Positions 20,300 through 31,955 of a stretch of 64,000 nucleotides of DNA are shown piece after piece. Made by a program: the position numbers and the translations under genes. How positions within the stretch are numbered: the first letter of the stretch is position 1; every line of letters begins with the position of its first letter. The notes below the pieces were generated by a model. The model was not told the DNA's origin, searched no databases, and saw nothing but the letters and a program-made list of their open reading frames with translations. This DNA is from Choristoneura fumiferana (lineage: Eukaryota; Arthropoda; Insecta; Lepidoptera; Tortricidae): contig NC_133472.1 of the NCBI RefSeq assembly GCF_025370935.1, positions 18,030,996-18,094,995 on the forward strand, read 5' to 3'.

Positions 20300-20465
20300 C
20301 TGTTACTTGTATTGTGACAGCAAGATTGTGACATTTACTCATTCATTTCATTCATTCTACTTTTGTGCAATGTGTGCAATCCTGTGCAATCAGTTATTTT
20401 TTTAGCTTTGCGTGTAATCCATTCACTTCAACTCTCATGGCACTATCTAGGTATACGTTAGGGAT

Positions 20466-20940
20466 GGGCGATTTCGGTTTGATTAATCGAAAAATCGATT
20501 AATCGACAGCAAATCTAACATTAATAATCGATTATTCTTTTGTTAGATTATATAAAATACTCAGGAGTTTTAAGTAAACCTTTGTAAACCAGTTTGTCAT
20601 GAATTTATGTTCATACGTGTCAATATTTTTCTAAATAAATACTATTTTGACAATAATATAAAAGGAATGAAGTTAATTTAATATGTCCTTAATTTACACA
20701 TCGTTGATATTATTACAAAAATAATTAATTGAATATTTGTTTTAATAAGTTGCTAATATTAACTACATGAGAGAACTGTCAACGCAGAGCTCGCTTGGCG
20801 GAAGTGGAAAAACCACGAGATTGATTGTAATTCTTACTTGAAAAATAATAATGCCATGTTAATGTATGTCTGCAGTTTTATTTAACTAGAAGAGAGTTTT
20901 CACTTTAATGACGATTTAATCGAAAGAATCGATTATTTCG
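20466..20940. other. Interval with clustered AATCGATT words
   Basis: It begins near AGGGATGGGCGATTTCGG and contains TTAATCGAAAAATCGATTAA, ATAATCGATTATTC and, 400 bp later, TAATCGAAAGAATCGATTAT. The GGGATGGGCGA start recalls hAT ends, but I could not find the matching right end. No genes are visible. Confidence 0.35.
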
Positions 20941-22184
20941 TAGCAAAGTCCAGTTAATGCCAAGTCGTCGATTCCAGGTAAGAACACTAATCCAAATCGT
21001 AATGCAAGTCAATGTCCATATGAATAGCCAAAATGATTAAGGAAACGAACAATTAGCAGTATTAAAACACAATTTTTAAATTATTGAAAAATAACAACGA
21101 TGACCAAACAACGTGAAAATTTTCTCATGCGTCAACCGTCTTTTGTTTTTTGTTCTTTTTCTATTGATGGCCAGTGCGTGATAAGAACGAAATTTATTTA
21201 GAAAGGTTTTGCTTTGCTTGCATTGATCGTCATGTAAATTAAAATGTTGCACTTACCACATTTAGATTTCAATTTTTTGATTGAAGCCTTATCAATAATA
21301 AAATGAAATTTTCAGAGTAGCTACCTGATAGATAGAGCAAGTTTTTAAAAGCAAAACGGTATTTTTTTATGTGATTTTATTTTTTTAAGGGCCCTTGAAA
21401 TTGTGAACATACTGGGTAATTTTATCTTTCTTGGCATTTAATTTTTTTAATTCCATTCAAAGATTTAACGATAGTAAATGTTACCATACTGAATTGGCCT
21501 ATCTATCAGCTTAGCACACAAAAAAAAAAAAAAAATCTACCGCAATATTCACGTCACCATAAATAAAAATTTCATCGTACTCGGCGATAGGTGAAAATTT
21601 TTAAAAAAGTCATAACTCTTAAAATACGAAAAATCGCGGAACATACATGGGGGTGATTCAGATAGCCCTCTAGGTCCTCTATCTCCCGGCTTTACTATAT
21701 CACTACTTCTTGGGACATACTGTATATGAATACGTGTATTGTTCCTCCTTTTTAATGACCCAAAGAAATGCCCAAAGATGAGGTTTTTTTGCAGTACTTA
21801 TTAAAAAGTATGATGTTACGAGTATGAAATTTGTATCGTACCTTCGTACCTACTGGATACTTTTTCGTTCCATATTCAAAACCTTACCGGAGACTTGATC
21901 GTTGTCTCCCTGGCATTCTTAAGTGACTTTTGAAGATGTAATGGCGACAGTATGAATACTAAGTACTAAGTGTATTTATTTCTTAGTAATCGGATTTAAT
22001 TTTAGTTTTTGATATTTTTGTCTTCTAAATATATGTGGTTTTATTTTAACCTTTAATTTAAATGTTCTCGCTGCTCAGGTGAAATAGAGTTTTCACCTCG
22101 AGACTAAAAGTCAATTTAAACCCTCGGATAAATAGACACTCTCGCTAAATATCGGGTGGCTAACCACCTCGGGTATATATATAT
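20941..22184. other. AT-rich interval, nothing recognised
   Basis: No exon or paired terminal repeats are supported in 1.2 kb. A (A)15 run is at about 21520. 21570-21720 (ATTTTTAAAAAAGTCATAAC... CTTCTTGGGACATACTGTAT) looks like a repeat end but has no partner here. Confidence 0.4.
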
Positions 22185-23830
22185 TGGCTTACTAGCTTTT
22201 GCCCGCGACTTCATCCGCGTGGAATAGTGACTTTGGGAAGTATATTTAATTTATTTAGGATACCTATTCTGCCAATAATAGCTCATAGAAACCTCTACGG
22301 TTTACTGAAAACGACCTATTTAAATACCTACATTGCTATAAATATAAACAATTTTTTTTGTTCTTCCATCCATCCATCCATGTTCTTTGGTAAAACATAC
22401 ATATTTAGCGGGTAGCCACATTTTAGCAATACCATGTGTATTCTACCCTGCCAACTCAAAAGGACTAATTCTTCATAGTGAACTCTTATTTTACGTCCTT
22501 TATTGTAAATTAGGAGGGAAGGATTATAATTAAGACGGCATTTTACTAAGCATAGCTACACATATTTCCGATAAATATACTTAGAGTAAATTTGTTTGGA
22601 ATTCCTTAATAACTTTCATCCCCATATTTTCAAGTAAATAGGTCGAAATATGAAAAGCGCTGGAACAAATGTTTTTTAGGCCTCCGTACTTCAAAAGGAA
22701 AAAATGGAACCCTTATGGGATCACTTTAGCTTTGCTGTCCGTCTGTCTGTCAAGACCATTTATCTCGTAAAACGCGGAGTATCGGTATCGCGTTGAAATT
22801 AAAACCCTAAGCTGTGAAAAAATCAACTTCTAAGTCAAGGCAATCAAAAGCTACAGTCATTAAAAGGTGTTTCCATACAAATCACCTTAACAGAAAAAGT
22901 TGTAGGGTAGGTACTTCCGGCTGTCCTAGAAACTTGGAATTTTGCATAAGGGTAACTCTTAAAGCGTAATAAATAGTCATAGTTATTTATGTCTAACTGT
23001 CTACATCAATAAGCCATCTGAAATGACTCCACATTGCGTAAGTTTTGCTTATGAGCTTAGAGTCTGCTGACACTGCATCATCCCCTCTGCTAACACCCAG
23101 ATAAAATTTTCAAAAATGGTTGAACAAAATATCTATCTATTTCTTATAAGTGCCCAAATGCCAAGTATTATTAAGAGCTATCGATTTATCTTCGATAATG
23201 ACGACCTTCCATATAAAGTTTCATCCCCTATTTCACCCCAACACAGGTCGAATTTAAAAAAAAAACGCGCGAACAAACATCTATTTATTTTTTATTATGT
23301 GCCGAAATGACAAGTTTAATAAAGATTCATCGATTTATCTTCGATAATGACGACCTACCATATAAAGTTTCGTCCCCTATTTTACCCCCTCATAGAAATA
23401 ATTTAAAAAAAACGCGCGAACAAACATCTATATCTCTAATTAAGTGCCGAAATGGCAAGTTTAATAAAGATTCATCGATTTATCTTCGATAATGACGACC
23501 TTCGATATAAACTTTCATCCCCTATATTTCATGCCCTCACAGGTCGAATTTTCAAAAAAACTCAAACATAATCGACTTATTTCTTATTAAGTGCCTAAAT
23601 GCCAAGTTTCATGGTTTTATCTTCGGCAGCGACGAACTTCCACCATATAAACTTTCATCCCCTATTTCAACCCTTTAAAGCCTCTTTTTCGCGATAAAAG
23701 ATAGCCTATGTGCTTTCCCAAGGTCTATTCTATCTCTGTGCCAAATTTCATCAAAATCGGTTCAGGTGAAAGCGTAACAGACAGACAGACAGTTACTTCC
23801 GCATTTATAATAGTAAGTATAGTATGGAAT
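22185..23830 (+). repeat. Long SINE-like element with internal tandem expansion
   Basis: It starts ACTAGCTTTTGCCCGCGACT and ends CAGACAGACAGACAGTTACT plus TTATAATAGTAAGTATAG, the standard head and tail of the CCCGCG-family repeat. The normally ~250-bp body is stretched to ~1.6 kb. It contains GGGTTCCGTA-family debris at 22670-22800 (CCTCCGTACTTCAAAAGG, CTGTCCGTCTGTCTGTC) and a tandem array at 23110-23650. Confidence 0.6.
23110..23650 (+). repeat. Tandem array, ~147-bp period, 3-4 units
   Basis: CGATTTATCTTCGATAATGA recurs at 23182, 23331 and 23476 (spacings 149 and 145). Each is followed by CCATATAAAGTTTC(A/G)TCCCC, a TTTAAAAAAAACGCGCGAAC block and GTGCCGAAATG. A fourth, more diverged unit (TTTATCTTCGGCAGCGACGA) starts near 23612. 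Short open frames here are repeat read-through. Confidence 0.8.
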
Positions 23831-23989
23831 AGTATTGAATATGGATTTTAGTCCCTCGATAAAACATACACTATTAATGTCACCTTAGTGTCTAAGGACA
23901 ATTGGGTTATCGGGATGATTCTAATGATACCTTAATTGTCTAAATCCGTCCAGCGGTTTGTGGGATATGCGGTAATAAAAGTAGATTGA

Positions 23990-24850
23990 TAACCAAGGGT
24001 GGAAAGTGACCCATTTCACCTACTTTTCATTTCGACTGTGAGGAAAGTAAAATACTCCAAAAAAATGAGAATAGTAATCAATTTTAATTACTTGTATCCA
24101 ACCTCCAACGGTACCTTTTCGACTGGCCACTTGCCACGGCCGACTATAAAAAAAAACGAGTTGGTCACACGACCAAGGAGCTAATATACAAAACTGGAGG
24201 TTGAATGCCGAACGAAGAAGTTTGACCTTTATTAGTTATTTATATATTCCATCTCTTACTTTCGTTAGTTTTTTTTTTCAGTATGTTGCACCAATTATAA
24301 TCAATTGATTTTCGTATGGTAGTAGCTAATACTATTTGCAATTTACATGATTTTTTTCATTGTTGTACCCACAAAAAAACTTGTTCAAAAAAGGTGTCAA
24401 AAAATAAATTGTCATTTTTTTTTCACGTATAAAATATTAATAAAATAAGGGTATAAGTACTCCCACAAAAACTACGTAGTTGTGATTTTGTTTCAATGCT
24501 TTAGCTGCTATGGATTGAGAGAAAAACGAGTTTTTTTTTTTTAAGGCAACACGTTTTTGACATTACCTATCTCTGTGTCAGTTCAAGATAGAGGGCTGAA
24601 AGTTGGAGTGATTACTAGTTATTAGGCGACAAACAATTGACATTCACCAATTCAACTATTCCTCACAGGGGCCACATGTCCTTCCTTAGCCTGCCCTTTC
24701 TTGTTTCAAACGGATGTTCGACTTTCAACCTCCAGTGTTGTTTATAAGCTCCTTGGTCACGACGTGCATCTAGATGGCCATACCGAAACGTGAAAAAAAG
24801 TATCATTGACTTAGGTAACTCAATTATGTTCGACTCCTTGGCTAATCGAA
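23990..24850. repeat. Diverged foldback
   Basis: GACCAAGGAGCTAATATAC... CTGGAGGTTGAATGCCGAAC (about 24170-24217) pairs with its inverse at about 24705-24765 (GTTCGACTTTCAACCTCCAG ... GCTCCTTGGTCACGA). GGTACCTTTTCGACTGGCCA at 24110 is reminiscent of the words in the 12316-15144 element. Boundaries are unclear. Confidence 0.4.
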
Positions 24851-24994
24851 AATTTAAAAAAAAAGAGAATATTACATACTTAAATACAAGATACGCGCGA
24901 AAAACAATACCTACCACTCCTTGCAGTCGGGTAAAAAGTAGTATTAATAGTAACCCAAATAGATAAGTACCTAACCTTAAAAGTGTAAAAACTA

Positions 24995-25141
24995 TTAGGG
25001 GCTGTTTCACCATCCATTGATTAGTGTTAACTGGCGGTTAGGTGTGATGCCGTCTCTATTTCTTTTATTCGAATAGATGGAGACGGTATCACATTTAACC
25101 GTCGGTTAACGCTAATCAATGGATGGTGAAATAGCCCCTTA
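24995..25141. mobile_element. PIF/Harbinger-like MITE with TTA duplication
   Basis: A 141-bp body (24998-25138) with ~60-bp inverted ends: GGGGCTGTTTCACCATCCAT ... ATGGATGGTGAAATAGCCCC. TTA lies on both sides. AGACGGTATCACATTTAACC mirrors GGTTAGGTGTGATGCCGTCT. A fragment (GATCAATGGGTGGTGAAATAG) occurs at 25745-25770. Confidence 0.85.
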
Positions 25142-25565
25142 AACTAGCAATTTATCATTCGTGCTTTAATTTTTCGCTACATTGTTGTTGTAGAATGAGT
25201 ACGTTTCATGGTCAAAGAGTTTTCATACCTATACCTATAGATACCTTCCTGCTTACGAATACGTGGAGAGGGCGTTAACCGACAGGTTTGGGTTTTGATG
25301 GCAATTAGATACGAAGATTAGGCCAGGACGTGCGAACGGTGGAGCCACAATAGAAGTAATTGTAAGCAGTAGACCGACTCGGCCGTATTCTTGAAATGTA
25401 TACCTACGGCTGCGCGGAGCGCTAGGGTTGGCAACAACAAAAAGTAAAAAAGATGTGTGTAGATTTTTATTGTATATGTGTAGTTTGAGGTGTAGGAATA
25501 AAATATATGTTAATTTTATGATTATTTTTTCATTAATTAATTATAAGTTGGTAATAATAATGGTA
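25142..25565. other. No feature seen
   Basis: The stretch 25230-25430 is less AT-rich (ACGTGGAGAGGGCGTTAACC, GGCTGCGCGGAGCGCTAGGG), but no frame with splice signals could be supported. Confidence 0.35.
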
Positions 25566-25593
25566 ACACACACACACACACAAACAGAGAGAA

Positions 25594-25626
<33 letters not shown>

Positions 25627-25712
25627 GACACCGTTATAGAGCTACGGTGCCACAGACAGACACACATAATGGTCAAACTTATAATACCCCTCTTTTTGCG
25701 TCGGGGTTAAAA
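25566..25712. repeat. (CA)n(GA)n microsatellite and AACCCCGAC-MITE end
   Basis: CACACACACACACACA at 25567 passes into a GAGA run to about 25628. 25635-25712 (AGAGCTACGGTGCCACAGAC ... TTGCGTCGGGGTTAAAAA) is the right end of the MITE family complete at 40419-40832. Confidence 0.7.
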
Positions 25713-25792
25713 ATAGAGACAGCATCTTATCCGTCAGTTAAAATTGATCAATGGGTGGTGAAATAGCCCTTAAGTCTATTTGTTAAGGTAGG

Positions 25793-25948
25793 TACAGTCA
25801 AGGGCATAAATATCTATAAGTACAGCAATAGCGACACATTTCTGTATACATCGCCCTTATAGATAGTGAGTGACATAAAGGTGTATAGATATTTTGACGT
25901 CTCGGTAACGTATATCTAATCTACATTATATTTATGCCCTTGACTGAA
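25793..25948. mobile_element. Tc1/mariner-type MITE, CAGTCAAGGGCA family
   Basis: A 152-bp body, 25795-25946, with ends CAGTCAAGGGCATAAATATC and ATATTTATGCCCTTGACTG. TA precedes it and AA follows, so one flank has probably mutated. Same family as 3677-3808. Confidence 0.75.
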
Positions 25949-26239
25949 CTTAACAGAAAGTAAACAACAAGACTGTTTTAAACTAAACACGTTTTCAAAA
26001 ATGTGAATTAATATTACTTCAAATTCATAAATTCGTTCGGATTTATATTTTGATAGAAGATTTCATTTGTAAATAGCATTTCGCAAATTTTTTCAATGTA
26101 ATTTTCTATAAATAGACCCGTCACTATGGTTTACATTTTGTTGAGTAGGTACCTAGACAAATTTGAATAGACTAATAATAAAGTACCTAATAGGTATTTA
26201 TTTTATCTTTCAGCATCAGCAGGAAGTTGAAATAAAAAA

Positions 26240-26420
26240 AACGGTCAAGTGCGAGTGCGAGCGACTCACGCATGAAGGGTTCCGCACCTCCGTACAATGT
26301 TTTAAAAACAAATAGTTCAGTAATAATTTTTAGTAAAAAATTCTAATACATGCTTTTTTGCTGGCTGTTCTTTTTGCCCCTGGTTACCAAAGTAGGTAGT
26401 CGTCAAGAAGAATCAAATGA
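26240..26420 (+). repeat. GGGTTCCGTA-family repeat, 5' part
   Basis: GGTCAAGTGCGAGTGCGAGC, GACTCACGCATGAAGGGTTC and CGCACCTCCGTACAATG are the usual opening phrases of this family. 26440-26500 (TTTTATTACAGAGTTCCTAT, CATCATCAGATCAGCTC) resembles 5945-6003. The interval to 26751 otherwise shows nothing. Confidence 0.5.
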
Positions 26421-26751
26421 GACCAAAATCGATGCGGTCGTGTCGTTTTATTACAGAGTTCCTATGGCCAACATCTAACTTCATCATCAGATCAGCTCTA
26501 CGTCATAATACTTAATATTAAATTGTCATCGGATTTATACATGCATGCATAATTTCAGCTCAATTTGTTGAAGATAACTACTTCAAATTTAAGTTGAAAT
26601 GTTAATTCCACCCGAACAAACATAACTAGTTACATTACATTACAAGTTAATAAAAACATATCACCAAAATGTAAGCTCGACGTGCAAGTATTTTGAATAA
26701 AGAACAATTTTAAACTCTCATCCTCTTTGGCTGTCGCCCTGTCGGAGGCAG

Positions 26752-26876
26752 CAGGGCTACTTACTACGAAATTAGAAGTTCGTGTCATGCGGTCCCTCTG
26801 ACACTTATACTATTTAATATGAGAGCGAGAGGGACGGGACGATACGAACTTCGAGTTTAGTTTCGTGGTAGCCTTG
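26752..26876. mobile_element. CAGGGCTACTACG palindromic MITE
   Basis: CAGGGCTACTTACTACGAAA at the left, GTTTCGTGGTAGCCTTG at the right, and the core GTCCCTCTGACACTTATACT. The TACT insertion near the left end distinguishes this copy. Confidence 0.7.
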
Positions 26877-27302
26877 CTGAATAGCGCTTTACTCTTGCCA
26901 TGCGCCGTGGCAGAAAAGAAAATAGCTGCCAGCTTGGTTCATTCCCGGGAAATTCAGCGGACATGTACATATGTTATGTAATTAAATAATAAGAAGCTCG
27001 ACTAGTGTGAATAATTTTAAACTATATTATAAACCTTGTAAATAGTGTTAAATACTTAGTATAATTTTTTTAGTGTAAAAAACAATAGGTAAACATAGTG
27101 ATTATACGTTGTGGATTTGGCGAGCGCTTTATCAAAGTTGGCTTCAGTGAGGTTTGTGGTTCATAAATTGCTTTATTAATTTTGCACAAAAACGAATAAA
27201 CTACACAAACAGACAGTCACTATATTATATTATCGAAGCTTTTATAAAACATAATTAAAATCGCAAACTTAAAGGGTAAATATTCAAACGAAATAGCTAG
27301 TC

Positions 27303-27332
27303 GTTGCTAGGCGACTCGATCGCCTTAGCAAC
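27303..27332. repeat. Short hairpin GTTGCTAGGCGA
   Basis: GTTGCTAGGCGA-CTCGA-TCGCCTTAGCAAC folds on itself with one mismatch, and GCCTAGCAACC follows at 27352. The surrounding 26877-27430 shows nothing else. Confidence 0.4.
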
Positions 27333-27429
27333 GGTTAATAACGCCTAGCAACCAAAAAACGCTGAAAAAAACACGTTTCTTGTATGACGACCTCTTTTAA
27401 TTTGTAGCTTTACTTTATTTTTAGTATCT

Positions 27430-27595
27430 GTTGTTATAGCGGCCACAGTAATACATATTCTGTGAAAATTTCAAGTGTATCTTTTACGGCTTAAGAGATA
27501 GAGCCCTGTGACAGACGGACAGACAGACAGACAGACAGCCGAGTCTCAGTAAAAGGGTCCTGTTGGCACCCTTTGGGTACGGAACCCTAAAAATT
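27430..27595 (+). repeat. GGGTTCCGTA-family repeat, 3' part
   Basis: GTTATAGCGGCCACAGTAAT, AGATAGAGCCCTGTGACAGA, (CGGACAGACAGACAGACAGA), then CCCTTTGGGTACGGAACCCT. This is the canonical end of the family in + orientation. Confidence 0.7.
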
Positions 27596-28220
27596 ACAAT
27601 GTTGATTTTATCATCGTTGTATTTAGGCACCCGTAAACGCTGCAGTATCTCGTGACGCCGCCATTATTAAATAAAATATTGACTTAAGTAGTTATTGCGG
27701 GCGTGAAAACAAAATGTAGATTAAAATCATATTTAATAAACCTTAAAACCGTACATAAAAATAATGGGTATGCCACAGTGTTGCATAGTCCCCGTTTTGT
27801 TCGGGAAAAAGGGAGGACAAAGGTTTCCGAAAGACAGTACTGTCTCAAAACACAGACATTCATTGCCCCGGAACGCATATTTGCCATAATTAATTTCAGA
27901 TATTGCAAAATATTCACAAAATTATTCTAATTATAAATAAACCCGCGTAGCTCACCCAAGAACTATGAGATTTGACATTTCGGAGACCTCACGCCACACT
28001 AGCACCTCTAGTGGCGAATACATACGCGATAGCCCTCATTGCGCGGCACGTGGAGTTGCACTGCAGCACACTTCGCAGTTAAGTCGGGTTAGCGGCCGTG
28101 TAAGACGCTCCGCTGAGTACGTGCGTCGATTTTGGCCCTCTAGTATGAAGTCGGATTACTGCTTACAATTACTTGTATTGTGGTGGAGCTGTGGTCAGCG
28201 TAGCGTGGTTAGTTAGAATC
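27596..28220 (+). promoter_or_regulatory. 5' region of the serpin-like gene
   Basis: This holds the presumed promoter and leader of the gene starting at 28221. From about 27965 the composition shifts from AT-rich to balanced (CGCGGCACGTGGAGTTGCAC, AGTTAAGTCGGGTTAGCGGC), as often seen around insect first exons. CACTTCGCAGTTAAG near 28070 could be an initiator (CAGT), but no TATA box is at the expected distance. Short open frames at 27703-27930 and 27965-28216 show no motifs. Confidence 0.35.
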
Positions 28221-28616
28221 ATGAGGCAGAACCAGCCAGCCAGAATTGAAAGCACCATGCGACCGTGCGCACGCGCCGCGTTGATGCTCCTGCCGCTCGC
28301 ATTGTCCCTCGTGAACGTCGACGCCGGCACGGACTACGGAATCCCTTTAGAAATTAAGTTATGGGATACCGGTAGGACGCCTCTGTCACATATGGTGGAT
28401 GTTACAAATGAATTTGGTTTGAAAGTGTTAGCAGAGCATAACTTTTTGAACGATGATAACATAGCTTTTTCTCCTTATGGGCTAATGGGTATATTAGTGG
28501 CGCTGTATGAGGGAGTAGATGGTGAAAGTTCATATCAAATTCAAAGAGGAATGCAACTTCCGTGGAACCGAAACGTCATGAGAGTAGGCTTCAGGGATAT
28601 ACATCGCACTCTGAAG
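28221..28616 (+). CDS. Serpin-family protein, exon 1
   Basis: The N-terminal part of a secreted serpin. ATG at 28221 is followed by a second in-frame ATG at residue 13, from which MRPCARAALMLLPLALSLV reads as a signal peptide (cleavage likely after DA, residue ~36); which ATG is used is open. Residues ~57-132 match serpin helices A-C: TNEFGLKVLAEH, then NIAFSPYGLMGILVALYEG (the N-x-x-x-SP-x-S box, here SPYG) and SSYQIQRGMQLP. The exon ends CTGAAG/GTGAGT, phase 0, after 132 codons. Serpins act as suicide inhibitors of serine proteases, or as non-inhibitory relatives; the window does not show the loop that would decide which. Confidence 0.85.
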
Positions 28617-29646
28617 GTGAGTACCTACCCACTTGCGCAATACTAAGTACTTAAGTAATTTCCAACAAATCTATGTGTGCGTCAAACAAACAAATTTATG
28701 ATCTTGTATATCGACTTCCTTCTATTCCCATGGTCAGAGGCTGTATTCGGCGGTAGCATACTATTTTTGAATCCATATCGTAGACTCTAAGTATCGAACA
28801 ACAAATGAATCGCAGAAATCTGTTCACACTACATTCAACTACAACATATAAAAATTGCATATTGCCTTAAAATTATTTATAGAAAAAAAAATTAGGGGTT
28901 GATTTAGCCCCGCTACTCACCAGTCCGGTCTAAAGTTTTGTGTTGGGTTATATTGGAGAGGTATGTGACAAGTTTTCAGCTAGCATCAAGTACCTACCCA
29001 AAAATTGGTGCCAGCTCTCGGACTAATACGACGTTTGGTTTGAAGTAGGGTCAATTTTTGTGCGGAATTTGCTCTAAAGTAAGGTACACTTCCTGACTCA
29101 TTATTTATTTGTAGTCCAGTCGCACACACTTAACTTTTTCATGATAATACCTAGACCTCACACATCTTTGGTGGAAACGTAGCCTCAGGAGTAATGTCTA
29201 AGTACTTACTTGTCCATTGAAAAGTTATAAAATAGACATACTTGTCCATTGACAAAGTTATAAAATAGACACAGATAAGAACCACAGATTAAAATAAGGT
29301 ATGCAAGGATTTTTTCATGATCACGGCCACGGAATCCTGTCCATTTTTGAATAACTGTATCTTTAGATGTTGAACGTGATTTTTTCATGCTTCAAGGAGC
29401 AGGAGTCCTGAGTATTTGATATGAATTCCAGCTTGATAGGTACCTCCACGCGTTCCTGAGAGAAAGTGTCTTGACAGACGGACTGACGCAAAACAAAGTG
29501 ATTCTAGTTAAAAGGGTTTCGTTTTTCCTTATGACGTACGGAACCCTAAAAATCAATCACACATCCTGCTTAATGGCAGAACTGTGCCAGTAAGCAGGTT
29601 GTTAAACTGTGGTGAAAGAGACTTATGTTTCTTTGTATCGTTTCAG
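28617..29646 (+). other. Serpin-like gene intron 1
   Basis: A 1030-bp intron from GTGAGT to TATCGTTTCAG. Contents: a 33-bp tandem duplication at 29209-29272 (CTTGTCCATTGA.AAGTTATA twice) and a GGGTTCCGTA-family end at about 29440-29552 (GAGAGAAAGTGTCTTGACAG, GACGTACGGAACCCTAAAAA). Confidence 0.7.
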
Positions 29647-30597
29647 ACTTATTTCGTCCCGGAAGAAGGTTTTCTTGCGGGTTTGGCGCTAAATAACGAA
29701 AACGTAACATTTAATGAAAATTATAAACAAATACTGAGATTTTATGGATTCGATTTGGAAAACGATAAATTACCATCGTTCCCTGCTAATAATAGCACAA
29801 TCGAAACATCAACATCAAGTAACGTAGAAGATGCAACAAGCACCGTGACGACCTCACTCAGCACAGCGGGGCGCGAGGAGCCGGCCACCGTCCCCGCCAG
29901 GGAAGAAACCACCGCTAATCCTAATGCTGAGACATTAAATGATATTGATATTCGTTCGCCGACAATAGCGCCGACGACTGCAAATATTGGAAATATCAAT
30001 GTTTTAAGTACTACCGACGCATTAACTACAACCATAGATCTAACGACTACTAGCAACGTTCGCAGCTCGATGCCTACAATAGAAACCACTACTGCTACGG
30101 TTACAATAGAAACATTACAATCAACAACGATTGAAACTACAACACTAACCACCCTAATGAATAATTCAACTGAATCCATCACTACATTAAATTCAAATCT
30201 CAATCTTGAAGTTGAGACTCCAGCAATTAGCGACCAAATTTTGACGACGGATACTTTATCGTCAGAAATCAGCACTGCGTCGATTACAACTGGCAGCACA
30301 AACGTATTTTTGACTACATCCACTATGCAAGTAGCAGAAACAGTAACCACAGAGCAATCCGTGACTGCCAGTGATACATCTTTAGTAGGAGCCACCAGCA
30401 TTCCTGGAACCAGTGAATCTACCATTGAGCCCCTCGAACGACGTAAAAAATCAATTGTTAACTTTATTTTTACAAGTCCACCCTATATTAGTGACAATGT
30501 CATGTACAGGGGATTTGACATTCCAGTTCCTGTGCCGAATGACTCAAATCTAGGAGGCGATCAAACTTTTTTAGCAAATGGCCTTAAAAGTGTTCAG
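29647..30597 (+). CDS. Serpin-family protein, exon 2 with mucin-like insert
   Basis: 317 codons, phase 0 at both ends (TTTCAG/ACT ... GTTCAG/GTGATT). It opens with serpin-like TYFVPEEGFLAGLALNNENV and YKQILRFYGFDLEN (helix D-E region). From about protein residue 176 to 394 it becomes a Thr/Ser/Ile-rich stretch with many TT and TS runs and several N-x-S/T sites, mucin-like and probably O-glycosylated. A basic RRKK follows, after which serpin features resume: FIFTSPPYISDNVMYRGFDI and TFLANGLKSVQ. The insert replaces roughly the helix F / strand 3A region of a standard ~380-residue serpin. Low-complexity frames on the opposite strand are shadows. A simple gene-model error is unlikely because one long frame covers both serpin-like ends. 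Confidence 0.8.
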
Positions 30598-30627
30598 GTG
30601 ATTGATCTATTTAAGTTTCATCCATAC

Positions 30628-30838
30628 TAATATTATAAATGTGATAGTGTGTGTGTTTGTATGTTTGTCCGTCTTTCATGACGAAACGGAGCGACGGATT
30701 GACGTGCATAGAGATAGTAGATAGGCCAGAGAGTGACATAGGCTACTTTATATCCCGGAAAAATGTATAGTTCCCGAGGGAACAGCGCGCGATAACCGAA
30801 TTCCACGCGGACGAAGCCGCGGAAAAAGCTAGTTTTCA
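30628..30838 (-). repeat. SINE-like repeat (AATATTATAAATGTG family)
   Basis: ACTAATATTATAAATGTGAT, then ACGGAGCGACGGATTGACG, GAGTGACATAGGCTACTTTA, TATCCCGGAAAAATG and CCACGCGGACGAAGCCGCGG up to AAGCTAGTT. This is the ubiquitous lepidopteran family to which the CCCGCGGCTTCGC arrays are related, here in reverse orientation. It begins about 30 bp after the exon 2 donor. Confidence 0.75.
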
Positions 30839-31261
30839 TTATAAGTACAACCACAATACATATTTAGTTAGATTAGGTGTACACAATACACACTTAATTA
30901 GGCAGTGGCGTGGCGCCGTAACAACTCGAATCCCACTGGGTTGTCTCAAATTTTTAGGTGTCATCATCATCTCATCAGTGATGACAGTATGGCAAAGCTT
31001 GTATATCTCAAGAACCAAGTGATTAATGAGAGCATTATTTATAATGCCCAGGCATTATGATTACTGGCAAACTAGAGCAGGCCAAGTGATTAATACTTCT
31101 TATCATGGCAAAAAAAAACTCAAATTACCTATGCCGATTCGCACGAAATGGTAAACTACCCAAACACAGTTCGGTTACGGCGTATGTATGCCAGGACTGT
31201 AGCAGTGATTCCATGGTGAGACTGGTTAGATCATTTGCCCAAAATCGTTACTTCCTAGTGG

Positions 31262-31710
31262 CAAAATTTCTGTTTTTTTCCCAAATGCTTTTTTTCCCAA
31301 TATGCTTTTTTACTGAAAGTTATTTTCACAATCACGTTTTTTCCAAATTTTGGGCCTTTCACAAAAGTAAATTTTGCGAGCGAGTTGAAAGCGCAGCGAA
31401 GCGAATTCGTTGCAAGCGCGCAGCGAGTTCGCTGCGTTAGCGCCAAAAACGCCATATTGTAGACTCTCGAACAAAATTAATAGGGCGTCTTCAGCGTACT
31501 CGCTGCGCGCACACGGCGATATCGCTGCGCACTCGCTTCGCTTTCAATTCGCCCGCAAATCGCTAGTGTGATAAGGCCCTTTAATCGACACAGAAAGTAG
31601 GTAGGTAAAAAAAACCTTCCTATGTTTCTGTGGCGATTAAATTTGGGAATAAACGCGATTGTGAAAATAAGATTCAGTGGATACTGGAAATAAAGCATTT
31701 GGGAAAAAAG
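31262..31710. mobile_element. Foldback interrupted by a family-A foldback
   Basis: The left arm CCCAAATGCTTTTTTTCCCA ... TTTTCACAATCACG (31280-31365) is mirrored at 31640-31710 (GCGATTGTGAAAATAAG ... GCATTTGGGAAAAAAGG). The family-A element at 31365-31580 lies between the arms. A related single arm is present at 4740-4790. Confidence 0.55.
31365..31580. mobile_element. Family-A foldback, truncated copy
   Basis: GCGAGCGAGTTGAAAGCGCA through GCCAAAAACGCCATATTGTA to CGCAAATCGCTAGTGTGATA and AGGCCCT. The left terminus is missing and the arms are shorter than in the 348-bp copies. Central phrase and right end match. Confidence 0.7.
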
Positions 31711-31734
31711 GGATCCTTATGACTGCCGCAATTT

Positions 31735-31955
31735 TATAAGTCATAATGTTATGTTTGTCATAATTATTGTTAGTCATTGTTTTTAGTATTTTTTGTAAAA
31801 GCAGCAACAGAAATACATCATCTGTGAACATTTGAACTATCTAGCTATCACAGTTCATGAGATACAGCCTAATGGCAGACAGACAGACGGACAGTGGAGT
31901 CTTCGTAATAGGGTCCCGTTTCTATTACCCTTTGGGCACAGAACTCTAAAAAGGT
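31735..31955 (+). repeat. GGGTTCCGTA-family repeat
   Basis: GCAGCAACAGAAATACATCA, ACTATCTAGCTATCACAGTT, CATGAGATACAGCCTAATGG, a GACAGACAGACGGACAG run and TTACCCTTTGGGCACAGAAC. 31960-32700 holds no recognised feature. Confidence 0.65.

Noticed and set aside
24663..25013. 116-codon minus-strand frame with hydrophobic segments
   Set aside because: It runs across a foldback arm, a poly-A stretch and the edge of a Harbinger MITE; the hydrophobicity comes from AT-rich codons. There are no splice sites or motif.
29742..30425. 227-codon minus-strand open frame
   Set aside because: It is antisense to the Thr/Ser-rich serpin exon; ACN/TCN codons give stop-poor Val/Gly/Asp-rich complement. There are no motifs or splice support.
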